DNA of 64,000 nt from Trichoplusia ni (taxonomy: Eukaryota > Arthropoda > Insecta > Lepidoptera > Noctuidae): assembly GCF_003590095.1 (NCBI RefSeq), contig NC_039478.1, forward strand, positions 23,436,001-23,500,000. The letters run 5' to 3'. A model generated the notes under the pieces. That model was not told the origin of the DNA, did not search any database, and was given only the letters and a program-made list of their open reading frames with translations. The position numbers and the translations under genes are program-made. Shown here piece by piece: positions 12,756 to 26,113 of the stretch. How positions within the stretch are numbered: position 1 is the stretch's first letter; every line of letters begins with the position of its first letter.

Positions 12756-13385
12756 TGAAAAGCGACAGCGTGCTATCTTGTGGAGTTTGTTGCGCCGTTT
12801 CTTCTTCACAGCTAGAGCACTTACTAAGCAGTGAAGGGTTCGCGATACGGGGGTCGGGGTACGGGGGCTCCGTGTAACTTTGACATTCAATGAGTGCTAC
12901 TTTGTTGCCTATTTTGAATAAATGGATTTTAATTTGATTTGATTCCTACAGAACGCTAGACAAAATTACTTTTCAGTGCAAAATGTCATCCAAACTTAAC
13001 AAAAGTCTTCGCTCTAATTAGAATGAGCTCACATTGTTTTGCAACTTGATAGGTACATCCCTACAAGCCATACATAACCACAACACTATATTAGAAGGTA
13101 CTTACGTAATATAAAAGTGAGCATCGACTTCCCCAAGCAACGTTCCCTGCGAAATCCATACATACATATCATACAAAATCGAATTTAGCTTCAATAAAAA
13201 TAAGGCGGGATCATAAAGTTCATATTATTTGCAAACTCGTCCGCTCTGCCCTCGATAAAACAACCCCCTGTAGGAACACGAAATACAGGGTGTTGACTTC
13301 CTATTTGTGAATGTGGAATATTTTTATAGAGCGGTTTTTAAAGTTGATATTTTGATAAACTGGGAGACTTTACATAAACTTTATA

Positions 13386-13575
13386 ATCCCACCAAAAACA
13401 TTAAATGTAAAAAAATGCCAAGTCTCTCGATGCAGTCTTTCCATCGTAAAAAGTTTTGAGATCTCATAGAAGCCAAGTCCTATTCAAAATATTTTGTAGT
13501 TATAAATCAACATTTAGTAATTGTATCAATAGTTTTCTTTATATTATAATTATAGTGACTTGGCAATGAGCACAA
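13386..13575 (+). repeat. Left arm of 190-bp perfect inverted repeat
   Basis: Read base by base, this is the exact reverse complement of 13892-14081, including a run of seven A against seven T. The arms start and stop abruptly at mismatches on both sides. The 316-bp spacer (13576-13891) shows no gene. Transcription of the acj6 pre-mRNA across it would give a 190-bp double-stranded stem. Confidence 0.95.
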
Positions 13576-13891
13576 GAAGAAACAAATAAAACGGCATATT
13601 TGTAGGAGTTGAAAGTTACACACACCGCATGCGTAAACATTAATATCACAAAATTAATTTTCTTTTGGTTTATCCGTGTCGTCCCAACCGAATTTCGGCA
13701 ACGGCAGTCAGTCTTAGTGTACTCTCGATTCATTTACTTTCATAAAGCGATGGCCCGTAAGGTATTCTTAATTATTGTATTGGAGCATGTAGTCGGTAGT
13801 GACCATCATGATTCACACATAACAAATAATCTGATCACTGGTCTCGTCAGTAACATTTGCACATAATTCCAGGCATCAAGCAGCTTTTAAT

Positions 13892-14081
13892 TTGTGCTCA
13901 TTGCCAAGTCACTATAATTATAATATAAAGAAAACTATTGATACAATTACTAAATGTTGATTTATAACTACAAAATATTTTGAATAGGACTTGGCTTCTA
14001 TGAGATCTCAAAACTTTTTACGATGGAAAGACTGCATCGAGAGACTTGGCATTTTTTTACATTTAATGTTTTTGGTGGGAT
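13892..14081 (-). repeat. Right arm of 190-bp perfect inverted repeat
   Basis: This is the partner of 13386-13575 with no mismatch that I can find. 'cttggc' with similar context occurs three times within an arm, so the arm itself may have internal repeat structure. Downstream sequence to about 14,215 is T-rich and may continue the element from which the arm came. Confidence 0.95.
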
Positions 14082-14369
14082 CTCATTTATTTTTTGTAAG
14101 TGTATTTCTTTCTTTTTTTTTAGGTGTCATAATTTCTAGGACTTCAGCTACTGCTTTGCTTAGAACCCATTCTCTATCTCTATCTCTTTTGTTTCTTCTC
14201 TGAGACTTCGTTACTTCTAATGTAAACAAGCTTAAACTTATATATATATGCATATATATATCTACTAACTTACAAACTATAGCTTAACTAAACTAAATAA
14301 CACGTAAAGTTCTCCGAATATCAATTATCACTACAATATTTTTTAGTTTCGAAATGGTTTTTCATAGAC

Positions 14370-14380
14370 AGGTGGCGCTA
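14370..14380 (+). promoter_or_regulatory. CTCF-like motif AGGTGGCGCTA
   Basis: The sequence aggtggcgcta matches the core I know for Drosophila CTCF (AGGTGGCGC). A single match of this length is suggestive only. Confidence 0.3.
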
Positions 14381-14739
14381 TCAAATGAAAAATATCGAAT
14401 TATTCTGAAGTACTACTTAGACTGCGCTTTGTAACGAAACCATAGCGCGATTCAGACACGTACAACGCCATCTATCGAGCGCGCATACAATATTTATCGC
14501 AATACAATGGAGTTTTAGCTTTATTAATTTAATGAATTATGAATTTTATGTATTAATTTGTATTAATGATAGTCTGTGTATTACATTTATATTATTCTTT
14601 TCTATTCTATGTATGTATTCATCCAATTGAATAGGTACTTAAACAACGAACAAAGTTAACAATGCAGTCAAAATCCATACATAATGTTCTTGCCAAACCG
14701 CAAATATAAAATTGTTTTCTATGGCATATTATTTTTTAA

Positions 14740-15115
14740 TGTTTTATAATTTTTCCTTTATATGTGGCTAAGGACCTATCTTGGTGCAAAATTTGAAGTT
14801 TCTAAGTCTGCTAGAAGTACCTTAGATTTTTGATGATCTGTCAGTGAGTCAGTGAGTGACAAAATGGTGTAACTTTGATCGACCGTAACTCCTAAACCAT
14901 TAATTCAATTGGCATGTAATTTCGAACTTAAGCTTGTTCTAATGCCTACTATTATTCCCCGAAAAGCTAAACTCCTAGCTTTGTCCACGTCGAAGATACA
15001 GGGGGGGCGAAACAGCCGCGAATCGCTTCGAGAAAAGATGGTACGGCCGTGCCCGTTTTGCTCGAGACTTGGCAGGGGCACTGCCGTGCCCTCAGATACC
15101 AAGACTGCAATGACA
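14740..15115 (+). repeat. Probable dispersed lepidopteran repeat
   Basis: Phrases such as 'gtcagtgagtcagtgagtga', 'cctaaaccattaattcaa' and 'ggcaggggcactgccgtgcc' resemble a repeat I remember from noctuid genomes. A short hairpin (ggcagggg...ctgcc) is present. There is no second copy in this window, so support is limited. Confidence 0.4.
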
Positions 15116-15888
15116 TAATCGTGTGATATGACTACATTTGACATCAACCACTTACGTTTTATGGTGATGTTATTTTTTTTGCGCCAGCACGACATTTATA
15201 AATAGATTAAAAACTCCTTACACTGCACTAGTTTTCCAATGAGTAGGTTTTTTAAAACTTATCACAAGATGCCAACATGAGCGAAGCGAAACGCATTAGA
15301 GTGACCTTAATACCAAAAAAAGCACATAAATAATCATAACAAATGCATTTCTCAATGTGTGTAGGAAATCTTCGGATGTATGGGGCAAAGTCCTGTGGGA
15401 CCGAAAGGCAAGTGGGACGAAAGAAATATGTGCCCCGTGCCTTAAAAATGAGCTAATATTATGCGCTATACTCTGTAATGCGTGTTGTATGCTATAGGGT
15501 GATGTAAACGTGTGTAAAACATCATTGCAAATATTGATGGTGAATCGTGTAAGGGTGACGAGTCAAAATGCGTTTGAGTTTTATTTGAAAAAGAATTCAG
15601 TATTGAATTGTCTAAATCAATTGTGTAGAAACAGTTTTTTTTTGCAAGGACAAATGTTTTTGGTATCTTTCTTTGTCATTAAGTTTGTTTGAGTACAATA
15701 TTTTTGAGAATTTGATTGTGTTGACACTTAACAGGCATATGGTCTAACCGTGCACAAATACCTCGTAATGAAATAACCATCATATCTTTCTTTATTCAAG
15801 ATTAAGTTATTAAAAAAGTGTCTAAATCTCAAAGAGAAAGACAATACCCAAAACATCCAACAAGCCTGCAAAACCAAGGAAAATTATA

Positions 15889-15900
15889 GATGACGTCATC
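15889..15900 (+). promoter_or_regulatory. Palindromic CRE-type site
   Basis: gatgacgtcatc is a 12-bp perfect palindrome containing TGACGTCA, the CREB/ATF full site, within the large acj6 intron. Confidence 0.35.
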
Positions 15901-17399
15901 ATGCTTTGAGCACCAATGTTCCTTTGCTGTTCGGAAGCATATTTACCATTCTATTTATCATAAAAGCTAGTGAACAAACGTTAGCCTGACTCAAACTCAA
16001 GCTTTACTGTTCCCGTACCTCACCAGCTCCCGTTTGCCTGGACAGTTAAACTGTGCAGGTAAAAGTCTAGGTTAACTATTTGCCTTCAGATTGACAATTA
16101 CAGACGTCCAGATTAGCCTTGTTCAAAGGCCAGTCTCTCAGTTTGTCGGTCGAGTTATGTCAGGAATAAAGGTAGCTATTGAAGCATTGTATATGGCGAT
16201 GCGTGGGATATTATGAAGGTACTGGTAACGGAGTTAGGTGTTGTTCTTTCAAATAATTTAAGTTCTTAAGATTTTGTAGAAACTGTACAGTTGAATGTGC
16301 CATTATTAAATGTTTAAGTCACAAAATGTGGTCATAATAAAATAATTTTAATACATAATGTAATTAATTTTATTAATTTCTTCTGTCTTCAGCATTTTAT
16401 TTATTATTTCACTAATTTATGAATGTTGTAGTGAAGCATTTTGTGATAGTGTTTAGAATAGAAGAAAAAAATGTTGACCACATCAGATTTTGTTACTTTT
16501 TTGTGGGGTTCCTTTCTCCGCAGTTAAGCCGCAGTTTGGTTTTGAAAGACATACATATTATACAGCTGTCACACGAGTAGTAAACTTAAGCAGCGATTGG
16601 GGCGATCATACATTTATATATCACCCAATCGATTTATTTTTCTTTAGTTTATGTATACACAACCGTCATTGTCGCAAATACGAATAACACTTCAACCGTT
16701 TAATATTTACACAACAAAAAAAAAACCTCTCTGTTTCGTCACCCATCATAAACCGATTTAAATAATTTGATACCATTTACAGCCACCCGTTTGCGCTGAT
16801 AACATACTTTATTAACTTAATAATTTATCTCCAAACCGCTTTTCAGAGCTTTCCTTATCTATCTAATACTATATTATTAACCTGCTCGCTCAAATAATTG
16901 AGCACAACAACCTTATTTAAATGAAAAAAAGAAATCACTTTTCTAAGGACGTATTACAAAGCGCTTACAATACAGAATGGAGAAGAGGCCAAACTCATAA
17001 ATTATTTAAAGTAAAGTCTTTTAAGTAAAAATAGTTTCACAATAATGACTTCGAACGTACTTATTTGTATTTTTGTCAATGATAGTAGACATGACCACTT
17101 AACGTGGCTTTTTCGTAACTTATATCATTATTTTGTAATGATAATTAAACGTATGTAGATGCATTGAATAATAAACTCAATGATATAGTTGGATGTATAA
17201 AGCCTTTGTAATGAGAATTCTGACAAAAAAATCTACTTGACTATGTCCCGATGTTTTAAAGAAGGCATCGGCAGACAATTTAATTTTCTGCCATTGCTAA
17301 TCAGAAAAATATGATACTTAAGTGTTTAGCATACAAGTCAAAGTCACGTTACTTAACGGAATATAATATCCACAAGTTTTCCCATTATCAAGTCTGACC

Positions 17400-17512
17400 A
17401 ATATTTAATCATAAGCATCGCGTCAGCTCAGGCTCAAGGACTCCGGTTGGCTCCAAACTAGTTTTACAATCCCGATAGTTATATGTGCGTAAATCATTGG
17501 ATCTTTTAATTA
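17400..17512 (+). repeat. Relic of the 126-bp palindromic element
   Basis: 'ggactccggttggctccaaa' and the following 'actagttttacaatcccgat' with 'gcgtaaatcattgg' align with blocks of the element at 33004-33129. The terminal palindrome is decayed. Confidence 0.45.
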
Positions 17513-18117
17513 GTATTATTCTTACGAAAGTTACTCTAAAAATCTACTGATCAAGACTGTCAGTGGCCAACAGACTAACGTGATAACGTGTTTTTTGAAG
17601 TCAAACTTCTTTATCAGCGTTGGAGAAAAAAATCACTTTTTTAATTTTACTAATTTAATTAAAAGCATGAATATGAGCAGGCTCTGCTCGAGCTCGCGCG
17701 AGATCGAGGCGACATCTTTATTTTTGTTTCTTTTGTAAATTCTTACATTATACCTAAATAATAGTCATTAGGGAGGTACCCAAACGGAGGTTATAACTAA
17801 TTTTAGAATCTCCTTACCACCATAATCTACATCTCTCCCTTACATCAATACAAAACTACAATATTAGGAGAAGAAAAATTTATAAATAATAGAGTTAACC
17901 CCGGCTTAGGGAAGTAAGAATGTATTTGCAATTCTTGGGTCCCCCACAGAGGGTTGTGCCCACGTAATGCCTTCTTTATTGCCCACGGAACCCGGCGGCC
18001 GTAGTTTGGGGTTCCGCACATGTCTGTAATCTGTAAATGTTATTGTTCGGTAGTTGCAAAGCGGCGGCAACTTGTTTTGATGAAGTATCTTCCTGTAATT
18101 TGTTTATTGTTAAGATT

Positions 18118-18260
18118 TATACTTGCGGTCGGGTTTAGCACTGGCCTTCTGTGAGAAGGGTAGCGGGTTGGATCCCTGTTTGTGCTGCTCGACCTGTGTT
18201 TGTGTCTTGGTATAAACGAGCCTTTGTAATACTTTGGAATAATACGTTTAGCTTATTCTG
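18118..18260 (+). repeat. tRNA-like SINE remnant
   Basis: It contains a B-box-like 'gcgggttggatccctg' preceded by 'gcggtcgggtttagcactgg', and then 'tttgtgtcttgg'. It is degraded and has no cloverleaf, so it is not called a tRNA gene. Confidence 0.4.
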
Positions 18261-21200
18261 TATTCAAGTTACTTAAATGTTTTTGTCCCAACTTTGACTG
18301 GACACTTTCGCAATACTCCTTGAAGTTTAGCCTACACACTTTTCTGCATTTACTTTACTAATATTATTCTTCGTACTAATGTATTCTATTCTATACACAT
18401 ACATTCAAAATTCTACATTCGCCTTCAACGTGTAGGCAACTCAAAGTTTATTTCTTAAACGAATTCTCTTTTACCTGTTTAGAAAGTGATTAATTATGCC
18501 ATTAAGAAAAGTTTCCGCACCAAACGTGCATCATATTCCGCAAGAAGTTTAGAGAACTTAATTTTAGTATGTATTAAGTATGTTCGACAAAACTTATTTT
18601 AGTGTTAACGTCGTCGTTGGTATACTGACTTGACATTCCCGGTATGAAGTTGTTAAACATTAAGCAAATTTCTGTTTTAATGTCAACATGAATAAGGTTG
18701 ATATTAGATGTTACTTAACATTTTAGCTTAAAAACAAGACTGTAAATGGGTTGTCTTAGGTAACTCAAATAATCTGCACTGGGTTTCAAACTGCATCTTT
18801 TTTTTAATGGAATTAGATCGTCACACATGTACGTAATTGCATCTTTTATAAGCCAGCATCTACAATGAAACCAAAGAAAACCACACTAAAAACCTAAGCC
18901 ATTTGTGTACCAAGAGAAATGGACTGTCTTGAAACCCACAACAAAATTAATCACAAATAGTAAAAAGGGGGAGGAATACGTAAAACTACATTCCACTTCC
19001 CTCCACTGCAAGCGAGAGACAAAAAAAGAAAGAGGGAGGGAGACAAAAGGTAGCTAGACAGTAGAAAGACAGCTTTATTAGAACCTAGACATGTCAGAAC
19101 ACAATAAGGTTCATTAATTATAATTAGCAGGTATTTAAAGACGGCCCCGATGCAAGGCTTCTGTACCTACTTACAACTGTATCGATACAAAAACTATGTC
19201 TCTTTCAGTCGGCCACTAACTGGAAGACAGAGAACTTGTTTACGCAGTGCCATATTCCTTTGATTATTCTATTATTTTTTTAATTATTCTTTAATGTCCG
19301 GAATTCAAATTGGGAAGATTGTCTTTTGTTTAAGAAAAAATAAAGATGTTCATCCAAAGTCTGTAAGTATATTTAGGATTTCGATCGATTTTCATTTTTT
19401 TTCTTCAGTATTTCTTAGTTCAGTCGATTGCGTATTAATTGATGCATCGATTTTGTCTAAATATAAGAAGGCTGAAGCATAGACCTTGAAGTAATAATGC
19501 ATATCGGATCGATTTATTTGGATTGTAATAAATAACGGTTCGTCAATAAGTGGATAATTCAAACGCACTTTAAAGCGACATAATGAGGCTTTGATTTCGG
19601 ACTTTGGTTGGTATCCAGAGTGGTAGGTTTCCTTGTCCAGAATTTGTTATTTTTTCTGATGATGGAGACTTCTTCTATTTGAAAATGTGTTTTGAAATAA
19701 TGTCATTTTGTTACAAGTTTGTCAAAAAGCACGAGGTTTTTTATGCTTGGACTGGATGACCCGGTTTTGTTGAATTTTTTTTTAGTTTTATGTGAAGTAG
19801 CTTTCAAATGGTTTTTTTACCCACATCACAGTCGGTTGTATTTTTTTGTTGTTAATAACATAAATACTAAAAAATAATATAAAACGGGAAGATATCCTGT
19901 AAAAGCATTTCACGTCATCTTTACCGCGGGGTACTAGCCCCACATTACCGACACAACGACATGATATTTCACAATCAACACTAGCCAGCGGTCAGGGGGC
20001 CTGCGCTACGCCCTACAAGATACGCGCTTCAGATAACCCTATTCGTGCAGCAAACGTTGTAAGTTAAACAAAACCTTGTCTAAAGGGTATTCGTACGCCG
20101 GGGAGACTGTTTTAGTGCGCAATTGTCGCGCCTCCCAAGGGACCGACATGACAGCATTTTTTTGTACTTTTGTTTAAAAATCGACCGTGTTACGAGGGCT
20201 CACTTGTACCTCAAATAAAGTTTTACCGTTTTAAGCCGTGTTAGATAGAAATTGACGTTTCTTGAATTATTTGGAAGGTATTTTTATATGGAGGGTATGT
20301 GTTTAGAGATGCTGGAAATAGACATCGAAAAGAAATTATGTGATTCAGAATTTTAAATCAAGAGTTGAAAGGGCTTGGCCAGCTTTGAGATTTGAAACCT
20401 GATTACAGTTAAATGCCGATTATATGAAAGATTAATCTTTAATATTTACGTCTTAGCGCATGAGAAATGATTTTTGTGAAAAGCCAGTGAAACAAAAATT
20501 AAATTGCCTAGCGCTGGAGTAGTTTTTTCCTACATATTAATATTTGAATGATGGGTAAAACCGAGACATTGTTAGTGACAGACAGAAAGTCTTTCACATT
20601 ACATCACATATATGGATATAAGACATACTCATGAACTGTTTACATAGCTATCTCAAGAGATAATGGGATCAATTAATTTATGTACATATAATCAGATTAA
20701 GGGCAACATGTAGCACATATAGGGTATAATAGCCTGATTACTTAGTGCTTAAATGGTAGGTTTATCATACTAATCCCTCATGCTGCATAATAATCCTGCA
20801 CGGGATTGACAGAGAGAGACGGCAGATGTGTGTCCCTTTCACTCTTATGGAAATACTGTTATGATGATGTCGAATTGTGTATTTGATGCTATAATTGTTT
20901 TAGGTTTATTTTAGTGAAACTGACTTGATAAAAACTCCTTTAAGTTTCTTATGTATATGGAAGTTTGTGGTTTTAATGTACAAATTGAAAATTCTACTAC
21001 AGGAACACAAAATCGGTATAAAAACCTTGTGTCGATCCCAGTTATTAACTACGTGAGTATCAAATTTCGTAAAAATCTGTCAAGTGATTTTTGCTCGAAA
21101 GAGTAACAAACACCCACCCATACTTACATAGTTTATATTAGTACTCCAGTATAAACATAAAAGAACTTTAAGGTGTAAATAGTCAAATAATTTGCTTTTT

Positions 21201-22299
21201 CTTTTTAGTTTCATTTAGATAGGAAATATGACTCTAACATTCGCAAATAAGATATTTAAAAGTGATGATCCAACTTTTAGAATAAGTTATCTTACTTCAT
21301 TACGTACACAGACAAAAGGCTTTAAAAGGCTTTAGGTTTAATTCCACCTCCCTTTACGTAACATAATACTCAAAAACCTAATGGAGTTTCACCCATTCGT
21401 TTTGACATACCTCACAATCATACTTCCTAGATACAGTCAGACCACTGCCCATCAATTTCCGGGAAACATCTATAATGCCATCTATAGCAAAATATGATCC
21501 CACTGTGTACCAGTCAAAACACAATACAACTGCTATAGAGCATTTTCTAAAATACTGCCAAACAAAAATGACCGTTATTGAACATGAAATAAGGTACCAT
21601 TAGCTTGATTGGCCAGGCGATGTTCGACTTTATGTCGTTTTGATAAGAATTCTCTACTTATGTATGGTTGTGTGTGAGTGATGGAGGACGGGATCGGTTG
21701 CGGTGTGGCTATAAAGTTCAATATAACCTAGACAGGTTTTAGGAACACTGATATAAGAGTACACTATACGTATTGCATCAGAACGAACGAAATTCTTTGT
21801 ACCAGGGAACGACTAAGAATTAAAAACTAACCTTTTTCGTTTAACCCCGAATTTAAAACACAAATCTCCTTAAAAAGCGATCAAGCACAATTACAATAAT
21901 ACACTTGACAGCTCAGCAACAATAGCATCAACTTTTTATTGTTTCCAAATCGCTCGTACCCTCCCCGCCACTCCCATGGCCACCCTCGAACAAATTTGGC
22001 CACTTGTCCAAATCATAATGTAGCGACACAAATCACTAATAAAGGAATATAATTTATTTAATATCCACTTGCAATCGCATGGTAGGGTGGGGAGCATGTC
22101 GATAAAACTAATATAATTATTATTTGTCGATACATTACAATAATTGCATTACGATTGTCGTTAAGCGGGTCGTTGTTATTGATGAAATGTAATGGTGGAT
22201 ATTTGATGAGGTTTCTTGTAAGTGATTTTGTGGTCTTGATGTGAATACGATTGGCTTAGGTCAGTAGGTATAATCATTTGTAATTTTTAAGATTGTGGA

Positions 22300-22432
22300 A
22301 TGACTGGCCTATTTGTCGTAGGTTGGTCTCGCCCAGGCAAAATGTTTGTATTCGGTCTGTATCAGAGGATAATTTATCTAATACAAGCTTCGCATAATTT
22401 GAGACTAGATGGCGCTGTGTGAAAGTTGTGGA
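22300..22432 (+). repeat. SINE family B, degraded copy
   Basis: It starts 'ctggcctattt' and ends 'ttgagactagatggcgctg' with 'tgtgaaag'. These match the head and 3' end of the copies at 12211 and 60152. Confidence 0.55.
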
Positions 22433-23627
22433 ATAACTAAAAAATATATATTTTGGAACAACGAGTAATAATATCGTATTCCTACCAAACACACGAAAGT
22501 TAAATAATAGCTTTACTCAGGCATGACTCACGTAAAGGAAAATGGGTAAAATATGAATAAAAAATGTATATTTTTCAGAAAAAAACGACTTTAAAATTTT
22601 GATAATAAAATTAAATTCTAAAAACGACACAAAATCCTGTATGCAAGCATTAAACAGTTACATGATAATGTAGGCTTGTTATATAGGACAGTCCGGAGTA
22701 ATGACCCAGCGAGACGCGTTTCTATTGAACTGTAATTGGTATGAACGGTACCGCGTAAACGAACGTACTTAAATTTTAAATATAAACCATCGACCGCTGA
22801 ACAGGACATCGACTTTGCAAATATCATGTTGGTGTTAACTTTCTGTTCGTAGCAAATGTACTAGAGAATGTAGATTTTTTTTATACGAAATCCCAATTTT
22901 GATAGTGTTTGAATTATTAGTGTGAAAGCTTTAGGGAGGGTTATCGCGTAGTAATTCAATCTTCTGCTGGTTTGTAAAAAGTCGAAAATTAGGAAGACCA
23001 ATTTAAAAAATGGAATTCAATTAACTTAAAACTTACAGTTGTTTTAATACTGTAAAATATTATAATTTATATCAAAAAAAAATCTTTAAACAGAAAGTAA
23101 GTAGCATGTAATTTCTACAAGCCCTAGTCACAAATGCATGAAAGCTACACACAACCTACACCTTTTCCAGACATCTCTATGACGATATACTTGAGATATT
23201 AATTATAACTTTTTGAAAATCCGTAGTCATCACTAATTCACCTGACAACGTCCCGAGTTAGAAAATGACGTGCAATTCAATTAATTTCATTTGGCATAAA
23301 AATATAAATCCTATGGGTTATTAATAAATTCGTTAGTGGAATACGACTGTTAAAAGTAATGCATTTGTGAAAAAGAGAGGAGACTCTAGGGCATGTAGAG
23401 CACCGTCTCATTTTCTCCTTCCCAATACTGCAAGAGTGATACTGACTAAGGCAGTGATAGGTGGTGATGGTCAAAGAGTCAATGCAAAGAGTTTTCGTAG
23501 TTGACCGAGCAAAGGTTTCTGTCGTTATTTAAGACCTGTTCAGTGTGCTATCATTTTGTGTAACGACGCTAAAAGTAAAAATTTAACTCGCTGAAAAAAC
23601 AAGATTTCAAAAATATTTCAATTTTCT

Positions 23628-23800
23628 TTACGACTCCCGCATTTATTACTTTGCCTTGTGTCGCGGGGAACTTTACAAACATTCAAGTCTCATGCACAAA
23701 GACATCGACTTAGGACAATCATTCGTGTATCGAACCCGCAAACCGTAACCACTCGTCTATCCGTGCAAGACAGTATTGCATCAAGCGTCTAAAATATTGT
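23628..23800 (-). repeat. SINE family A copy
   Basis: It contains 'acgactcccgcatttatt', 'ttgtgtcgcggggaacttt', 'cattcaagtctcatgcacaa' and 'attcgtgtatcgaaccc'. It shares block order with the other family A copies. Confidence 0.65.
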
Positions 23801-25405
23801 CCCAGAAATGTTATCGATAACAATACAGTCGCGTGTCCCATCCCTTTATAATGACATACGCGTCCCCAGTTACACGCGGTGTATCAAAAGCGAGGGGTGT
23901 ACTCGCTCAAATTATACTCGTATTGCATTGCACCTGTGAATCGAATGCGGTTTCGTTTTTAAAATCTGTTACAAAATGAGATAGCGATATCGATAATTTT
24001 TGGCAGTAGCCCATATCCTATATTATGCAGGATTAAGTTAAGTATTTTCATAACTTAAACCACAATTGAACAGCGCAACAGACAGACCTTTACATTTATA
24101 ATAACTGTATTCGAAAGCCCCGTATCGTATTGGCGATTAAAATAATCGGATTACGGTTCATATATTTGTATTTTCGCATCATTTTTCATTCATTCTTTTT
24201 GTGTATTTTATATTAATTTAATCCACTTGAACGTAAATAGTCGTTTTAAAAAATATAAAATGGTAATATTTGTCAAAAGTTTAGCACCTACTTACAAATT
24301 TGGATTTATTCTTTCAGTAAGTCCAACTGGTTAAAACACACCTAAAGCGAGTATCGTCCTGAAACTAAAAATAGAAACAGTGAAACAAAAAAAATATATC
24401 TTGCAACATTGCAGTTACGTGCGGAGCCCTAATTGTGAGTTAGTGCACCCCCGGGAGCCGGCCGACACGAACACGGCACAGCGCCTAATAGATAGTGCAC
24501 TTCTTATTTTTAGTTTTCTTTCAATCCGACTTGCCGTAAATCGAGTTATTGATAAGAAAAGATCAATTCACGGATTTGATTGAGATTTGTTTCTTTTTTA
24601 TAACCTCAAATCCCCGCGGAACTTATTTCAGACCGAAAATATAATATCTTTGACGAATCACATGAAAATATTGCAATTGAAAGCCCTTTTCCGCCGGTCC
24701 ATAAAACGCATTGAATGATTAATACGACGACGTGAAAGAGAATCAGATTAAATATGATATTGCAATCGATCTCGGTTCGTGGATATAAAACACAACTGAA
24801 TCGTAATCTCGACTGTGCTATCGAAGATCGAAAACATGTTTTAATTAAAAAAAAAATATTCTACATTCTTGTCGTAATAAAACCGATCGATGGACATTTC
24901 TGCGCACCATATCCTGTTGATATTATTTCTTGCATGTAACTGACTATACAATAACATTTCATTAGTCCTACAACAAAAGATGTTGCAAAATAAAAATCAA
25001 AGCGTCTCGGGCCCTGGGGATGCAGCAAAATATTTATAGCGAGCGCATATGCGACGGCTGGCCGACAAACATTCATTTTCGCAACAATGCCGGTCAACAA
25101 CTTAAGCATATTGGCTGAACACTCACTTCCAATCAACGTCACAACACTCGCCCCCATCTATAAAAAACAAGTGTTTGCTCTCATAAAGAATGAGTGCAAA
25201 TCTGCACAATGATTGTTTATGTTTCCATATCGTTCCGAGCACCATTGTGAAGCCGAGCACCCTCCTTTTATTTACAATAAAACGTACGATTTAACATGAA
25301 TGCAGAAGTTAATACGGCGGACGAGTATAATGGCCGCGACGCCCCTCATAATCCTCTTAATCACTAAAATATTGACAGGAAACTAACGAGCGCGTCTGTC
25401 CACAG

Positions 25406-26113
25406 ATGGGCCATCACGGCATGGAGGGCCTGGACATGCTGGACCCGCTGACCTCGTCGTCCATGACCACGCTGGCGCCCATGGGCGAGGCCGCGCCACC
25501 CCACCACCAGCTGCACGGCTACGGCGCCATGAATCACGTTATGAACCACCACCACCACGCCGGCGGCCTGTCACACGCGCCCCCCGCGCACCTCGGCCAC
25601 CCGGCCGCCGCGCTTCACCCTGACACCGACACAGACCCCCGTGAACTCGAAGCCTTTGCCGAAAGATTCAAACAGCGACGAATTAAACTAGGCGTCACCC
25701 AAGCTGACGTAGGTAAGGCCCTCGCAAACCTAAAACTTCCTGGAGTAGGCGCCCTCTCACAGAGCACCATCTGCCGCTTCGAAAGTCTTACATTAAGTCA
25801 CAACAATATGATAGCACTCAAGCCAATCCTGCAGGCGTGGCTAGAGGAGGCAGAAGCGCAAGCGAAGAACAAAAGACGAGACCCCGACGCGCCGAGCGTG
25901 CTGCCGGCTGGGGAGAAGAAACGCAAAAGAACCTCCATTGCCGCGCCCGAGAAGAGAAGTCTCGAAGCGTACTTCGCGGTGCAGCCGCGGCCCTCGGGGG
26001 AGAAGATTACGGCAATCGCGGAGAAGCTGGACCTGAAGAAGAACGTGGTGAGAGTTTGGTTCTGCAACCAGCGGCAGAAACAGAAGCGCATGAAGTTCGC
26101 GGCGCAGCACTGA
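25406..26113 (+). CDS. acj6: acj6 terminal exon: POU-specific domain and POU homeodomain
   Basis: The acceptor ctgtccacag opens 235 codons plus TGA. Exon residues 1-72 are a His/Ala/Pro-rich linker (MGHHGMEGLD at the start is typical of Acj6). About 76-153 are the POU-specific domain, with the QADVGKALANLKLPG and SQSTICRFESL blocks. Residues 171-230 form the homeodomain, with KKRKR at its start and the recognition helix VVRVWFCNQRQ; Cys220 is the POU-class position-50 residue. The protein ends MKFAAQH. The exon is very GC-rich against AT-rich flanks. The first ATG is an internal Met, because the frame continues from the exon at 11843. It binds DNA in the nucleus to set neuronal identity. The protein is intact. 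Confidence 0.98.
   Translation: MGHHGMEGLDMLDPLTSSSMTTLAPMGEAAPPHHQLHGYGAMNHVMNHHHHAGGLSHAPPAHLGHPAAALHPDTDTDPRELEAFAERFKQRRIKLGVTQADVGKALANLKLPGVGALSQSTICRFESLTLSHNNMIALKPILQAWLEEAEAQAKNKRRDPDAPSVLPAGEKKRKRTSIAAPEKRSLEAYFAVQPRPSGEKITAIAEKLDLKKNVVRVWFCNQRQKQKRMKFAAQH

Larger units (their letters stand above)
12026..25405 (+). other. acj6 intron (13.4 kb)
   Basis: It lies between the donor at 12026 and the acceptor cacag at 25401-25405. Contents I can name are a SINE at 12211, a Helitron/LINE remnant at 12515, the 190-bp inverted repeat (13386-14081), a CTCF-like motif at 14370, a repeat at 14740-15115, a CRE at 15891, SINE remnants at 18118, 22300 and 23628, and a palindromic-element relic at 17400. 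The last kilobase (about 24,980-25,400) is relatively GC-balanced and may be conserved regulatory sequence. I found no further exon. Confidence 0.75.

Noticed and set aside
14240..14265. TA microsatellite
   Set aside because: Ordinary low-complexity sequence with no sign of function.
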